From: Hirudinaria manillensis
Taxonomy: Eukaryota > Annelida > Clitellata > Hirudinida > Hirudinidae
Assembly: GCA_034509925.1 (NCBI GenBank)
Contig: CM067528.1
Location: 8,780,001 to 8,844,000 of the forward strand
Length of the DNA stretch: 64,000 nt
Direction: 5' to 3'
Part shown: piece after piece, positions 53,994 through 64,000 of the stretch
Layout: each line of letters begins with the position of its first letter
How positions within the stretch are numbered: the stretch's first letter is position 1
Position numbers and translations under genes: made by a program
Notes under the pieces: model-generated
Seen by the model: only the letters and a program-made list of their open reading frames with translations
Database searches by the model: none
Told to the model about the DNA's origin: nothing

Positions 53994-54877
53994 ATAAATA
54001 TTGGCAATGATGTTATTTGTTGGGCGCCCATTAGCCTCGACTTTGGTTGAAATTATTATTATTATTAAATAAATGTTGAATAAATAAACAATTTAATCAA
54101 AATAAACCCACTTCGTGTATTTCTGAAACCTATGTTTGGTTAGTTTACAACAAAGAATGCAGGTAAGTCATCTTAAAGAATAAATATAGTTAATATTACA
54201 ATTTTTATAACGTAAAACATTGACAACAAAATTTATAGTACTAAACATGTGTGAATGAAAGGGCCTTGCTTTGTACAAGAATTCAAGATTTAGAAAAGGA
54301 TGAGAAGAGGGCGCTAGCGTATTTGTAGATAAATTCTTAAAAGTGGACATAATTCGACTGGCGACCAGTGACATGTCCTATCATCGATTATAATGTTTCT
54401 AAACAATTTATTATTTGCTGGTTTTAGGGAGGAACAACTCGAAATTTTTGGCGGAAATATTTGTCCCTCTCCCCATCCCTGGATGGATTAAGCATTGATT
54501 GCTAGCTACGGCTGAAAATCGTTTGAACTATCGTAGCTCGAGCTATTTATGGACGAGAAAGATTTTAAAGTTGAAAAATTGTTTATCAAAATACAAAGAT
54601 AAGTAATTGTTTCTATTGCCTGCATTTATAAAGCCCATTAGAAAATGGCAAAAAATAAGATATGTGTATGTAAAAAATAACTATAGCACTCAATATGATT
54701 ACTTTAAACCACAGAATTTTACAATACAAAGAACTGTCAGCTATTATTTCTCCGAGCGAAAATGTTAGGTAGAGCTTACTTAATTCGTTAATCAATTTAT
54801 GAATTACGTTTAAGCAATTTCTTTGGTAAAATCAGAAATAATTATCGTCATATTTCAGAATTTTTAGTTACAAATAC

Positions 54878-56274
54878 CTCCAAATTTATCCTGAAGTCGT
54901 TTTTCATCATCAGACGATTCTTCGTCGCCATGTCCTGAAAAAAAGGATGGAAATGAATCGAGAAGTTTCACCTAATCATCTGTTTAGGCAAACATTAGCA
55001 GGAAAACATCTTTTTTATGGATTTATATTTAATATTTGAGTTTAATCGAGGTACGAAAGTGGAGCCCAGACGATCGTATGACTTTGGAAGAAATATTTAT
55101 TAATTAATTAATTAAAGTCGGAAGAGCATCGACTCGGACGTGCCTGGAAACCAGGAGCCGGGGAAATTCTGGTGGTCCTGAGGGAAATTAAATCCTTTGT
55201 CATGGGATCCTCCTTCGTGACCTTAGAATTAAATTCAGCCTTTTAATTCTCAGAAATAAAAAGAATTTATTTTGATTTCCAACAATTAAAACATAACCAC
55301 ACGTAATGTAAATACTTAACTACTTGTAATGACAAATATTCGTGGAAATCCACTTGGCCATTCATTTAAAATAATGAAGGTAGGTTTGCCATTTAGAAAA
55401 AACCAAGTTTACCATCACGGCATCAGTATTAAGTCATGCAAATATTAAGTCATAAATGAAGTGAACAACTCCATGGATATACCTGGAAACCAGGATCCAG
55501 GAAATTCCAAATGGCCAGGAGGGAATTCGAATTCTTCTTCGTCTTCGGGACCTTGCGATTGGAATGTAAGTTTAATTGTAAATTTAAAATGAAAATACAT
55601 TCTTTTATACATAAACAAATAATTTATATAATAAAAACTTTTATTGTAATAATTACAAAGCTGTTCTTTAAACAAAATAATTCAATAAATTAATTCAACT
55701 AACCGAGTTTTCCGAATTTCCTGAATTTCTTGAGGTTATTGACTCTGCCCAAGAACGTAATGGCTCCCGGTCGGGATTCCAGATTTTCCAGTTTCAATTC
55801 AGGTTGTTCAACTTGCTGCACGTAGCATTTGTTGTCGACCCAAGTCACAGCAAAGCACTTTTGGTTCTTCTTGCAATTTTCGACGCAATCTTTGATGCCG
55901 GCCGCTGGAACAAATTTCAGTCCCCTGTAAAACCATCCGTACCTGATGAGCCACAGCCTCCTCTCTGGAAATGAGAACAAAATTTCCCAAGTTTTTTTTT
56001 GAAGAGCGGATATCAAATGTCGAGTTGCAGGCGCTTCGGAAACTAACCGATGTTGGCCAATTTCACGAGCTTCAGACACTTTTGGTCATTTTGACAACCT
56101 AATATTCAGATTTTAAATTATGTTTTAATAATGCAAATCAATGTAAAGGCAAAGATTTTGAATTTGTTTCTCAGCAAAAGTTCAACCAAGAATAGCAATC
56201 AACCTCCTTCATCGCCAAACTTGCTCCTAACGCCACCATGAAAGTGTCCCCAGCCAAAGTGGAATGATCCATAT
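54878..56274 (-). CDS. PAN/apple-domain secreted-type protein, unit C
   Basis: Exons ~56274-56204, 56048-56098, 55704-55964 (PAN domain), 55483-55551, 55144-55221, 54878-54934. The protein matches unit B in every exon I compared; the visible differences are intronic homopolymer lengths and a few substitutions (for example near 55090). Phase-1 exon ends and the GC donor are retained. Confidence 0.7.
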
Positions 56275-56517
56275 ACGATTTTAAGTACAAATATGTTAGA
56301 CGTTTGTCATTTTTTATTTGTTGGGGGGGGATTAACCGGAAATCTCGTGCAAAGCAGACTTTATTATAAAAATTGCGTGACGTCATTTTTACCTGCTGAA
56401 TTTCATTGATCAAATATTCAAATGATCAATCTGTAATTTCCTCCACTTATTGCTAAAAAAATTTGATTTATGAATTGCAGTACTTAAAAAATTATATCAG
56501 TTTAAAAAGCTTACATA

Positions 56518-56525
56518 TATAAATA
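56518..56525 (+). promoter_or_regulatory. TATA box of lectin gene C
   Basis: TATAAATA 43 bp before the lectin ATG, as in the other two units. Confidence 0.6.
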
Positions 56526-56560
56526 GCACGAAAGTTAGAGTATCTATCGTATTTTCTGAA

Positions 56561-57333
56561 ATGAAAAACAAAATGTTTAAATGTACATTGCTGATCATCA
56601 CTGCTCTTCTGTTAACTTTCAAGGGATTGAGTCAAGGTTACTAATTTCATTTTCCTTCCAAATTTGTCTCAACTTTCGATTGATGACCTCAATTGCATGG
56701 CTTACAAGTTTATTTTCAAATGATTTCACGATTTATGTCTGTCGAAAATTTACAGTCAACCGATTTAGAATATCGAATTAAATGCCAATGATGCAAATTA
56801 AAACCAGCAGGTGTATGTCCGGACGGATTCCTCCATCTCACCTCCTACAACAAATGTTATCGGATGTTCACTAATCAGTCAACATGGGTTATGGCGTACA
56901 AGGCATGCCAGAATCTGGGAGCTCATCTTCCCATGGTAATGAGTGCAAAAGACACAGAGGCTTTGCAAATCATGTACAAATCATTCGAAGGTATCATTAA
57001 AAAAGCTTTTGACGATTTGTAGAGATTCATTTGTGTTTTTCAGCATCATTATGAAATGAAATTTTTAATTTATTTAATTAAAATAACATACTTCAAGATA
57101 ATTGCCACCATACTGGAATATTCGCGGCCGGGAGGAGATCTTCCTTTGGAAGCTTCGTCTGGATCGACAGCTCTGGAAAAGAGATTCAAATGCCCCCTTA
57201 TACCAACTGGCTCCCTGGAGAGCCCAACAACGGTCTTGGCAATGAAGACTGCCTTCAACTTTTTATAAACCTCGGTTGGAATGACGCCCCTTGTAATCAC
57301 AAGTTGTGTTTTATTTGCGAGTTTAACTTGTGA
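56561..57333 (+). CDS. Secreted C-type lectin, unit C (3 exons)
   Basis: Exons 56561-56636, 56811-56990, 57098-57333, encoding the same 163-residue precursor as units A and B. This is the copy next to the LINE at 57988; its 3' flank is intact for about 650 bp up to the unit edge, so its polyadenylation signals should be unaffected. Confidence 0.93.
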
Positions 57334-57987
57334 ATAAATATTGGCAATGATGTTATTTGTTGGGCGCCCATTAGCCTCGACTTTGGTTGAAATTATTATT
57401 ATTATTAAATAAATGTTGAATAAATAAACAATTTAATCAAAATAAACCCACTTCGTGTATTTCTGAAACCTATGTTTGGTTAGTTTACAACAAAGAATGC
57501 AGGTAAGTCATCTTAAAGAATAAATATAGTTAATATTACAATTTTTATAACGTAAAACATTGACAACAAAATTTATAGTACTAAACATGTGTGAATGAAA
57601 GGGCCTTGCTTTGTACAAGAATTCAAGATTTAGAAAAGGATGAGAAGAGGGCGCTAGCGTATTTGTAGATAAATTCTTAAAAGTGGACATAATTCGACTG
57701 GCGACCAGTGACATGTCCTATCATCGATTATAATGTTTCTAAACAATTTATTATTTGCTGGTTTTAGGGAGGAACAACTCGAAATTTTTGGCGGAAATAT
57801 TTGTCCCTCTCCCCATCCCTGGATGGATTAAGCATTGATTGCTAGCTACGGCTGAAAATCGTTTGAACTATCGTAGCTCGAGCTATTTATGGACGAGAAA
57901 GATTTTAAAGTTGAAAAATTGTTTATCAAAATACAAAGATAAGTAATTGTTTCTATTGCCTGCATTTATAAAGCCCATTAGAAAATG

Positions 57988-60497
57988 CCTAACCTCTGCT
58001 ACAACAATAGACAATATTTTTACCAATTATCCGTTGAAAAACTCCACAGCTAAAATCTTGATCGATGATATATCCGACTACTTCCCAATATACTTCACAA
58101 CTGATCTCTCACATCGTGTCGCAACATAAACTCATTATTTCAAAAGACAAACGGAGAGAGAAAATGAATTTGGAAGGATGCTGGCCGAGTTGGATTGGTC
58201 GGATATTGACGAGACATGTCATGGGGAAAACGTGTCAAAGGTATATGCGCGATTTTTGGACAGATATTTGGATGTTTATAATGCTCACTTTCCCTTGGTC
58301 CGCATCCAAATAAATCACAGAACAAAAAATGAATGGATGACACCAAAGCTTTTGAAACTGTGTAGAAAGAAAAATATCCAGTATAGAGCCTACGTGAAAA
58401 ACCCAACCGAGAGGAACAGAAACAAGTTTATTAAAATAAGAAACCAATTTAAAACTTTGAAAACAGAATCTGTCAGACACTGTTATTCCAACAAGTTTAC
58501 CCAGTATCAAAACAACATGAAAGCAACATGGAAATTAATTAACATTCTTAAGCAAGGAAATGAAAATCCATGCAGAGATATCTTGACTCAGGCACACTCC
58601 TCACTTCTCCCACTGACATCGCGAACCACTTCAATGACTACTTTGCAAACGTTGGATCTGACCTGGCTGGACAAATACCGGCACATCAAACCTCATTTAA
58701 CTCTTACCTACGCCACCCCTCAATCCAGTCCATGACAACTTCACCAATTACTCCCAATGAAATTATCAACCTGGCCAAACAAATTAAAGTTACACACAGC
58801 TGCGGATTCGACAATATCGACCCTTGTCTTGCCAGAAAGTCCATACAATACATTGCGTTCCCCCCTGGCCTCAATAATAAACCACTCGATGCTCTCTGGA
58901 GAGTTTCTGGACCAACTAAAGAGTGCCAAAGTTATTCCAATTTACAAGGCAGGCAGCAAAAACATCACAGCAAATTATCGGCCAATTTCAATCCTGAACT
59001 ATCTCTCAAAATTCTTTGAAAAAGCGATGTACAATAGGCTTTATAAATACTTAACCCAATTCTCCATGATAACTAGAAATCAATTTGGATTTAGAGAGGG
59101 ACATTCCGCGTCTATGCCTCTGATCCATCTACATACAAAAATTACAGAAGCACTCGATCAAAAGAAATACCCAATTGGAATATTTCTTGACCTATCAAAG
59201 GCTTTTGATACAGTTAATCACTTAATTCTCCTTAAGAAATTAGAATATTATGGAGTTCGCGGACCTGTTCTATGTTGGTTTGGGGGCTATCTAAAAAGTA
59301 GAACCCAACGCGTCTGTTTCCAAAATGAGCTATCGACAATCAAATCCATCTCTTGTGGAGTACCCCAAGGCTCTATCCTGGGACCACTCCTATTTTTGAT
59401 TTATGTTAACGATATTTGTCAGACTTCTACGTTTTTTGAATTTATATTATTTGCTGATGACACTAATATCATCGTTACTGGCAATAACCTAAATAATCTC
59501 ATGAGCTTCATAAACCGCGAAATCGATTGTCTATTCACCTGGTTCTGCGCGAATAAGTTATCTGTTAATTTAAATAAGACCAACTATATGATATTTCATC
59601 ACCATAACAAAAAGATTGTCTCCGATCACAAATTGTATATTAATGGAACGATTATTAACCGAGTGAGGTCTTGTAAATTTCTTGGCATTTTATTGGATGA
59701 TAATCTCACTTGGAAAAATCACACCAATCTTATTCATTCGAAAATTTCTAAAAACTGTGGTGTTTTATTACGGATCACTGGATTCATCAATGGGAGTACC
59801 TTGCTCACCCTTTACTACTGCCTCATTCATCCATATTTATCATATTGTAACATAGTCTGGGCATCTACTTACCCATCCCGATTGACCTCTTTGGCCAGTG
59901 CTAAAAAAAAATCACTACGTATTATCTTCCATCGTCATCCTTTTTCATCGTCGACGCACTTGTTCATCAGCCATAAAATTCTCAACATCTACAACATAAA
60001 CACATTCCAAATAGGCATATTTATTTATAAATATTTTAACAACATGTTACCGTCATTTTTCGAGGACTACTTTGAAAGGATTGGCGGAAGCCACTCCTAC
60101 AGTTTGCGCAATATTAATGACTTACGTTCGGATTCTGCCAGAACAACTTTGAAACTATTTTCTATAAAATGCCGTGGTCCTCGAATATTTTCTGACCTAC
60201 CTATAGAGATAAAATCATCTACCTCGACCTCAATGTTCAAGAAATCGCTTAAATCGCATTTACTCGGTACCCAAAACATTACTTCAAACTCTCACAAGCC
60301 GCTAAAATGAACTTTAATGTATAATAGCCATGGAATCGATTTGTAACTTGTTTTTTTTTGTGAATAGGTTGCTCATCTAGCGGGAACATTGTTCCCTTCG
60401 GGCATCCTTTGGTATCATATAATCGCGGTCCTTATAATGTTATTTGTGTTATATTGCTTATAGCAAGAAAACGATAAATCAAAACAAATCAAATCAA
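57988..60497 (+). mobile_element. 5'-truncated, frameshifted LINE (APE endonuclease remnant + reverse transcriptase)
   Basis: It opens inside the end of an endonuclease domain (TSATTIDNIFTNYPLKNS, DDISDYFPIYF). A linker follows (58140-58735), then a reverse transcriptase with VIPIYKAGSKNITANYRPIS, GIFLDLSKAFDTVNHLILL, SCGVPQGSILGPLLFLIYVN, ILFADDTNII (catalytic F-A-D-D) and FLGILLDDNLTWKNH, ending at 60308-60310. The frame shifts near 58570 and again near 58860, and a stop follows the endonuclease remnant, so it is not intact. The 3' end is A-rich with AATCAAAAC-type repeats (60465-60497), typical of LINEs with short 3' tandem tails. It differs in sequence from the LINE at 43-44.7 kb and belongs to another family. 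Confidence 0.92.
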
Positions 60498-60726
60498 AAA
60501 TTCCATTTTACCGGAAAGAGAAAGATGCTCAAAGATCTTTTCTTCAAAAGGGCAGATTTATTTATTTTTTTAATCGAATGATATCAATTGTTCAATGCAC
60601 ACGGGAGCAACCTTGTGGACGCTTCAAAGTTGAGACCGTCGTTGTTGTTGCCAGCGAAAATATGTTGCCACGTGTTGTAATTAACAAGCAACATGTTTTA
60701 GCAACAACATCGGATCGATTTTAAGG

Positions 60727-60957
60727 AATTGTAGCAAATGGTTTAAGGCTTTAATGATGTGCCTTGCAATTAAAAAAGCATGACTTCTCTTCCTTTGAGT
60801 CTCCAGTGATTCACCAAAACGTGCACTGCTCGTTGCCCGCAGGTGAATTTCAAAGATTTAAAATCGTGGAATCAAAAATTTTATTCATTAACTTTTATTT
60901 GGTTGCTGTTCCTTCTCAACATACAAATCCCATTCTTTTAAAAGCTTCCTTTTCACG
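60727..60957. repeat. Direct duplication of the AASDHPPT 3' end (right, parental copy)
   Basis: Counterpart of 47424-47655. It contains the end of the last AASDHPPT coding exon and about 160 bp of its 3' flank, so this is the original position. Confidence 0.93.
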
Positions 60958-62626
60958 ACTTCTCCATCATTGTTTTCACTTAACTCCTGGGATCCTTCCA
61001 GGAGTTCATTGATTGTCAGGAAATGGAAAGTCGGGGATACAAGGTGTCGGCTTTGGACTTCATTTGTCTGCGAGGAAGGATTAATTGATGGAATATTTTG
61101 GCTTACGAATGGTAGTGACACTCGATAAATTTAGGAATAAAAATTGAAAATGTTGTTTTCATGGAAAATGCCATTAAAGATGATGTGTGTGCATAAGTAT
61201 ATCGTTCGAGAAAGTAAGCTCATCACCTTGCTGAGTCCTGGGTCGCTCTCTGTGGCAACGCATACCAGGTAGTTCCCCAACAAGACAGTCTCCTCAAACA
61301 TCCACTCCTTCATAATTTGACCATCCACCCTCAAGAAGGAAGATCTGATGATAGTGGAGCAGGTATCTGCAGTCAGTTGACCTTGTCCAGTATTAGGCCT
61401 AATATGTGGCTCCAAGTTGCTACCAGTGCTTTTGTGGAGTGATGGCTCTGTTGTGCATGGAAGGTCATAGGAGTTTACTTCTGTCGATGGAACATCATCC
61501 ACCATGCAACAGTCCAGTCTGGATAGACTGTAACCAATGCCGATCCCTATGGCTTTCACGTAGCTCTCCTTCATGCACTGAGGAGGATGATAATGATCAT
61601 CAATGAAAATAATTAGACTTGAATTCGACCTAAAGTACAAACCCATATCCTATAGAAGTCAGCCAGTCTCTCACTTTCCGTTCTGCCATTGTTGTGAAGC
61701 CATTTCCACTCTTGGTTGCTAAGCTGCCTCTTCATCAATTCAAAGAACCGCTCCGTAGAAGTGCTGCCAACTGGATTGTCAAATGCAAATGAATCAGAAT
61801 CTAGGACAGATATAAACTAAATCAACATAAAGCTTTGTTGACTAAGATAATACTATTTTCATTTGATTTTTATTTTGCTTATTTTGTGTGAACGTAACAA
61901 TATCACGCAATAAGATCTCTGCATGATGTACATGATAAACGGCCCTAGCTTGGCTTAATAAACATAAAATTTGTAGCCAAAAATTACTCAAGTTAAAATG
62001 GGAATTTTTAAAACACTCCATACCCGGCCTCTCCATGCACATAGTATCAATCCCAACTCTCCTTTTAGTCTCACAGGCCAAAACAACGAGGTCATCCTGG
62101 TGAGAGATGTTGAAATCAAAGTTTAAATCCTTGATCTTGGGATCATCAGAGATCAAGATTGGTCTGCCGTGCTCTGTTCTTCCCAGAGTGATTTCGTCAT
62201 TCCTCAGATGGAGACATGTTCTTATAGCTCGCCTCAGAAGCAATCTTCCTATCTATTTATTACATCTGTTGTTAATTAAGATGATGTCGTTTAATCAAAG
62301 CATGGATATAAATTGACAGATTAAGACTATTTAAGATGAACTAAAGTTTAATTTGAAAACGGTTCTCTTATAGAAAAAAACAAATGCAATGAAGCACTTT
62401 ATCGCTTTGAATCCTGAACAACCAAACATTGACATTGTTCCGCTTCTATAAGCAAAGGCATATTGCATTAATAAAAGTTACAAACCAGAGCAGTCTTAAC
62501 GTCTCTCCGGAAGACGAAATCACAAACTCGTTTCCTCTCTTCATTTTGAATCATAGATAATGCTGAAACGAATTGTTCTTTGGTTGGGTGCCATCGCCCA
62601 CAATTAAACGCCAATCTCAGGCTCAT
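60888..62626 (-). CDS. AASDHPPT: 4'-phosphopantetheinyl transferase, AASDHPPT type (5 exons, complete)
   Basis: Exons in transcript order: 62486-62626, 62024-62252, 61643-61770, 61227-61577, 60888-61067; 343 codons with stop, against 309 residues in human. The start is the ATG at 62626 opening MSLRLAFNCGRWHPTKEQF, which aligns with the conserved N terminus. Motifs: FNISHQDDLVVLACE and RRVGIDTM (Mg2+-binding Asp), then FYRIWCMKESYVKAIGIGIG, the W-x-x-K-E-x-x-K signature whose Glu and Lys bind Mg2+ and CoA. The C-terminal exon has TFHFLTINELLEG, like the family's last conserved block. The enzyme transfers phosphopantetheine from CoA to the carrier domains of fatty-acid synthase, mitochondrial ACP and AASDH in the cytosol. 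A roughly 45-residue Ser/Thr-rich insertion after the signature accounts for the extra length. The junction at 62252 (AAATAG acceptor) is the least typical. Confidence 0.95.
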
Positions 62627-64000
62627 AATGAAAGATGCGGTCTTCCAATGTAAATAGGTACAGCAACAACTATTTCGACTGCAACGTCTAGTTGTAAATG
62701 GGCCTTTAACTGCCTAATGGATAAAGTTAAATAACCATAATTTAATCTAATTTATTAAATACTTAATTCAAAATAAAAGAATAAACTCGTAATTATATCG
62801 ATTGCGGAATCATTAAAATTTTTCAGTTACTATTTAATTTCTCGGTAAATTTATTTTTATAGTCTTATTTTTACAAAAATTATAAAAAATATAATTTTGT
62901 ATTTTCACTTTTGCGAGATTTAGGGGTATTGGCCTGTCTCTTCCGCTGCTCGTTCGTTTTGAGCCGGTCTCACTCTGGTATCGGCTTTTTTGTAACGTGC
63001 TGGGAGCGCTAGGTTGGCTTACACCAGTTATACGTTAGTGTGTGAACTATGGATTTTATTACTTTTGAAATCTGGAGTTAAAATGATGAGGTTGCAATCA
63101 CGATGGTCTTCATACAAATATGTGCTGAGATTTTCAACCCTGCTGATTACTCCTAATTTACGATAATTTAATATTTGTACTGGTGCTTAATGATGAAGTT
63201 TTATCACGATGGTCTACATATAAATATGTGCTGACATCCTACCCAATACTGATAGAGCACTACAAGTACTTATTACTATTAGTACTATCTATTATTAAGA
63301 CTATTAATTCTTCAGTTCTTGTGGTTGAAATGATGATGCTATACTCACGATGGTCTTCATAAAAACATGTGCTGATAACATTACCCAATACTGATTGGCC
63401 ACTGTTCTAATTTTTGAGTAATTTTAAAAATGGTTGAAATTATTAAGATGATTAATTATTTGGTTCTTGTGGTTGAGATGATGAGACTATACTCACGATG
63501 GTCTTCATAAACACATGTGCTGATAACATTACCCAATACTGATTGACCACTGTTTTAATTTTTGAGTAATTTTAGAAATGGTTGAAATGATGAGACATTT
63601 ATCACGATGGTCTTCATACAAATATGTGATGAAGCTCTTTATTATCTGAACAACCATAAACATAATGATTGAATTGGAAGCCCACTATCTTCCGAAGAGA
63701 ATCCGAAATAAATGTGCAAGAGCTTATTAAAATTGTTACAGTAAAACACATTAAAGCTAAACTTGATATGTTTATCTCCTCAAACTTGACAATGCAAATT
63801 GTTGACAAGACATCATGGATGTGTGCAATCCTTCTACCATCAGCAGGATAAGAAGCCTACTTGTGATTCCAAGCAGTTGTAGTTGTTCCCATTGAGACGT
63901 CTGATATTCAAATTGCATCATTGATTCAATTAAATATAGATGATTTAATCAAGTTTGTTAACCAATCTATCAATTCATTACTGAAATGCAGCTATGCTCA
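62627..64000. other. 5' flank of AASDHPPT; no gene seen
   Basis: The AASDHPPT promoter should lie just right of 62626; no TATA-like motif stands out. Apart from the tandem repeat at 63081-63630, the stretch is unique A+T-rich sequence without recognisable exons up to the window end. Confidence 0.6.
63081..63630. repeat. Degenerate tandem repeat, period about 110-145 bp
   Basis: Five diverged copies share a core TCACGATGGTCTTCATA followed by a six-base A-rich link and ATGTGCTGA, preceded by an ATGATGA word; cores lie near 63100, 63208, 63347, 63493 and 63602. Copies three and four also share GATAACATTACCCAATACTG. Period and divergence vary, so it looks like an ageing minisatellite. Confidence 0.85.

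Larger units (their letters stand above)
47921..57987. repeat. Three-unit tandem segmental duplication (lectin + PAN)
   Basis: Units: A 47921-51300 (3380 bp), B 51301-54644 (3344 bp), C 54645-57987 (about 3343 bp). Each starts ATGGCAAAAAATAAG and ends GCCCATTAGAAA. B and C are almost identical; I see only a few substitutions and homopolymer-length changes. A matches B closely from about 49400 to its right end but differs at many sites and small indels in its left half. Each unit contains a plus-strand lectin gene and a minus-strand PAN gene, 5' ends facing each other. The right edge abuts a LINE at 57988. Confidence 0.96.

Overview
The window is eukaryotic, from an invertebrate animal whose species I cannot name. 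The genes are split into many short exons (mostly 50-460 bp) with GT-AG introns, codons are metazoan, and introns and spacers are full of simple repeats (GATG, GAGT, CAT/GAT, AAT) and LINE fragments. There are no operons, ribosome-binding sites or CRISPR arrays. All gene models below were assembled by hand from splice-site phase and protein similarity. Reading frame is kept across every junction I report, but alternative splicing and untranslated exons are not visible.

Layout. 1-8.9 kb: microsatellite-rich DNA with no supportable gene, including about 935 bp of (GAGT)n. 8.9-17.9 kb, minus: a RalGDS/RGL-type Ral exchange factor. 18.4-25.1 kb, minus: WDR24, a GATOR2 subunit. 28.7-31.7 kb, minus: a PBX homeobox gene. 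34.3-38.3 kb, minus: pyruvate dehydrogenase kinase. 41.5-46.7 kb, plus: a Tudor-domain gene of unrecognised overall architecture, with an antisense LINE in one intron. 47.4-58.0 kb: a tandem array of three 3.34-3.38 kb units. Each unit carries a secreted C-type lectin gene on the plus strand and, divergently, a PAN/apple-domain gene on the minus strand. A decayed fourth PAN copy lies at the left edge. 58.0-60.5 kb: a frameshifted, 5'-truncated LINE. 60.9-62.6 kb, minus: a complete five-exon 4'-phosphopantetheinyl transferase (AASDHPPT). 62.6-64 kb: no gene seen, but a degenerate tandem repeat.

How it fits together. The left two thirds hold conserved single-copy housekeeping and developmental genes: Ral signalling, amino-acid sensing to TORC1, homeodomain transcription and mitochondrial pyruvate control. 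They do not form one pathway. The close RalGEF-PBX linkage nevertheless matches the linkage of their vertebrate paralogues. The right third is young and dynamic. The lectin/PAN array is flanked by a roughly 230-bp direct repeat taken from the 3' end of AASDHPPT, and the decayed PAN copy reads into that duplicated sequence. The lectin/PAN array, its duplication scar and the unusual Tudor gene are the most novel parts.
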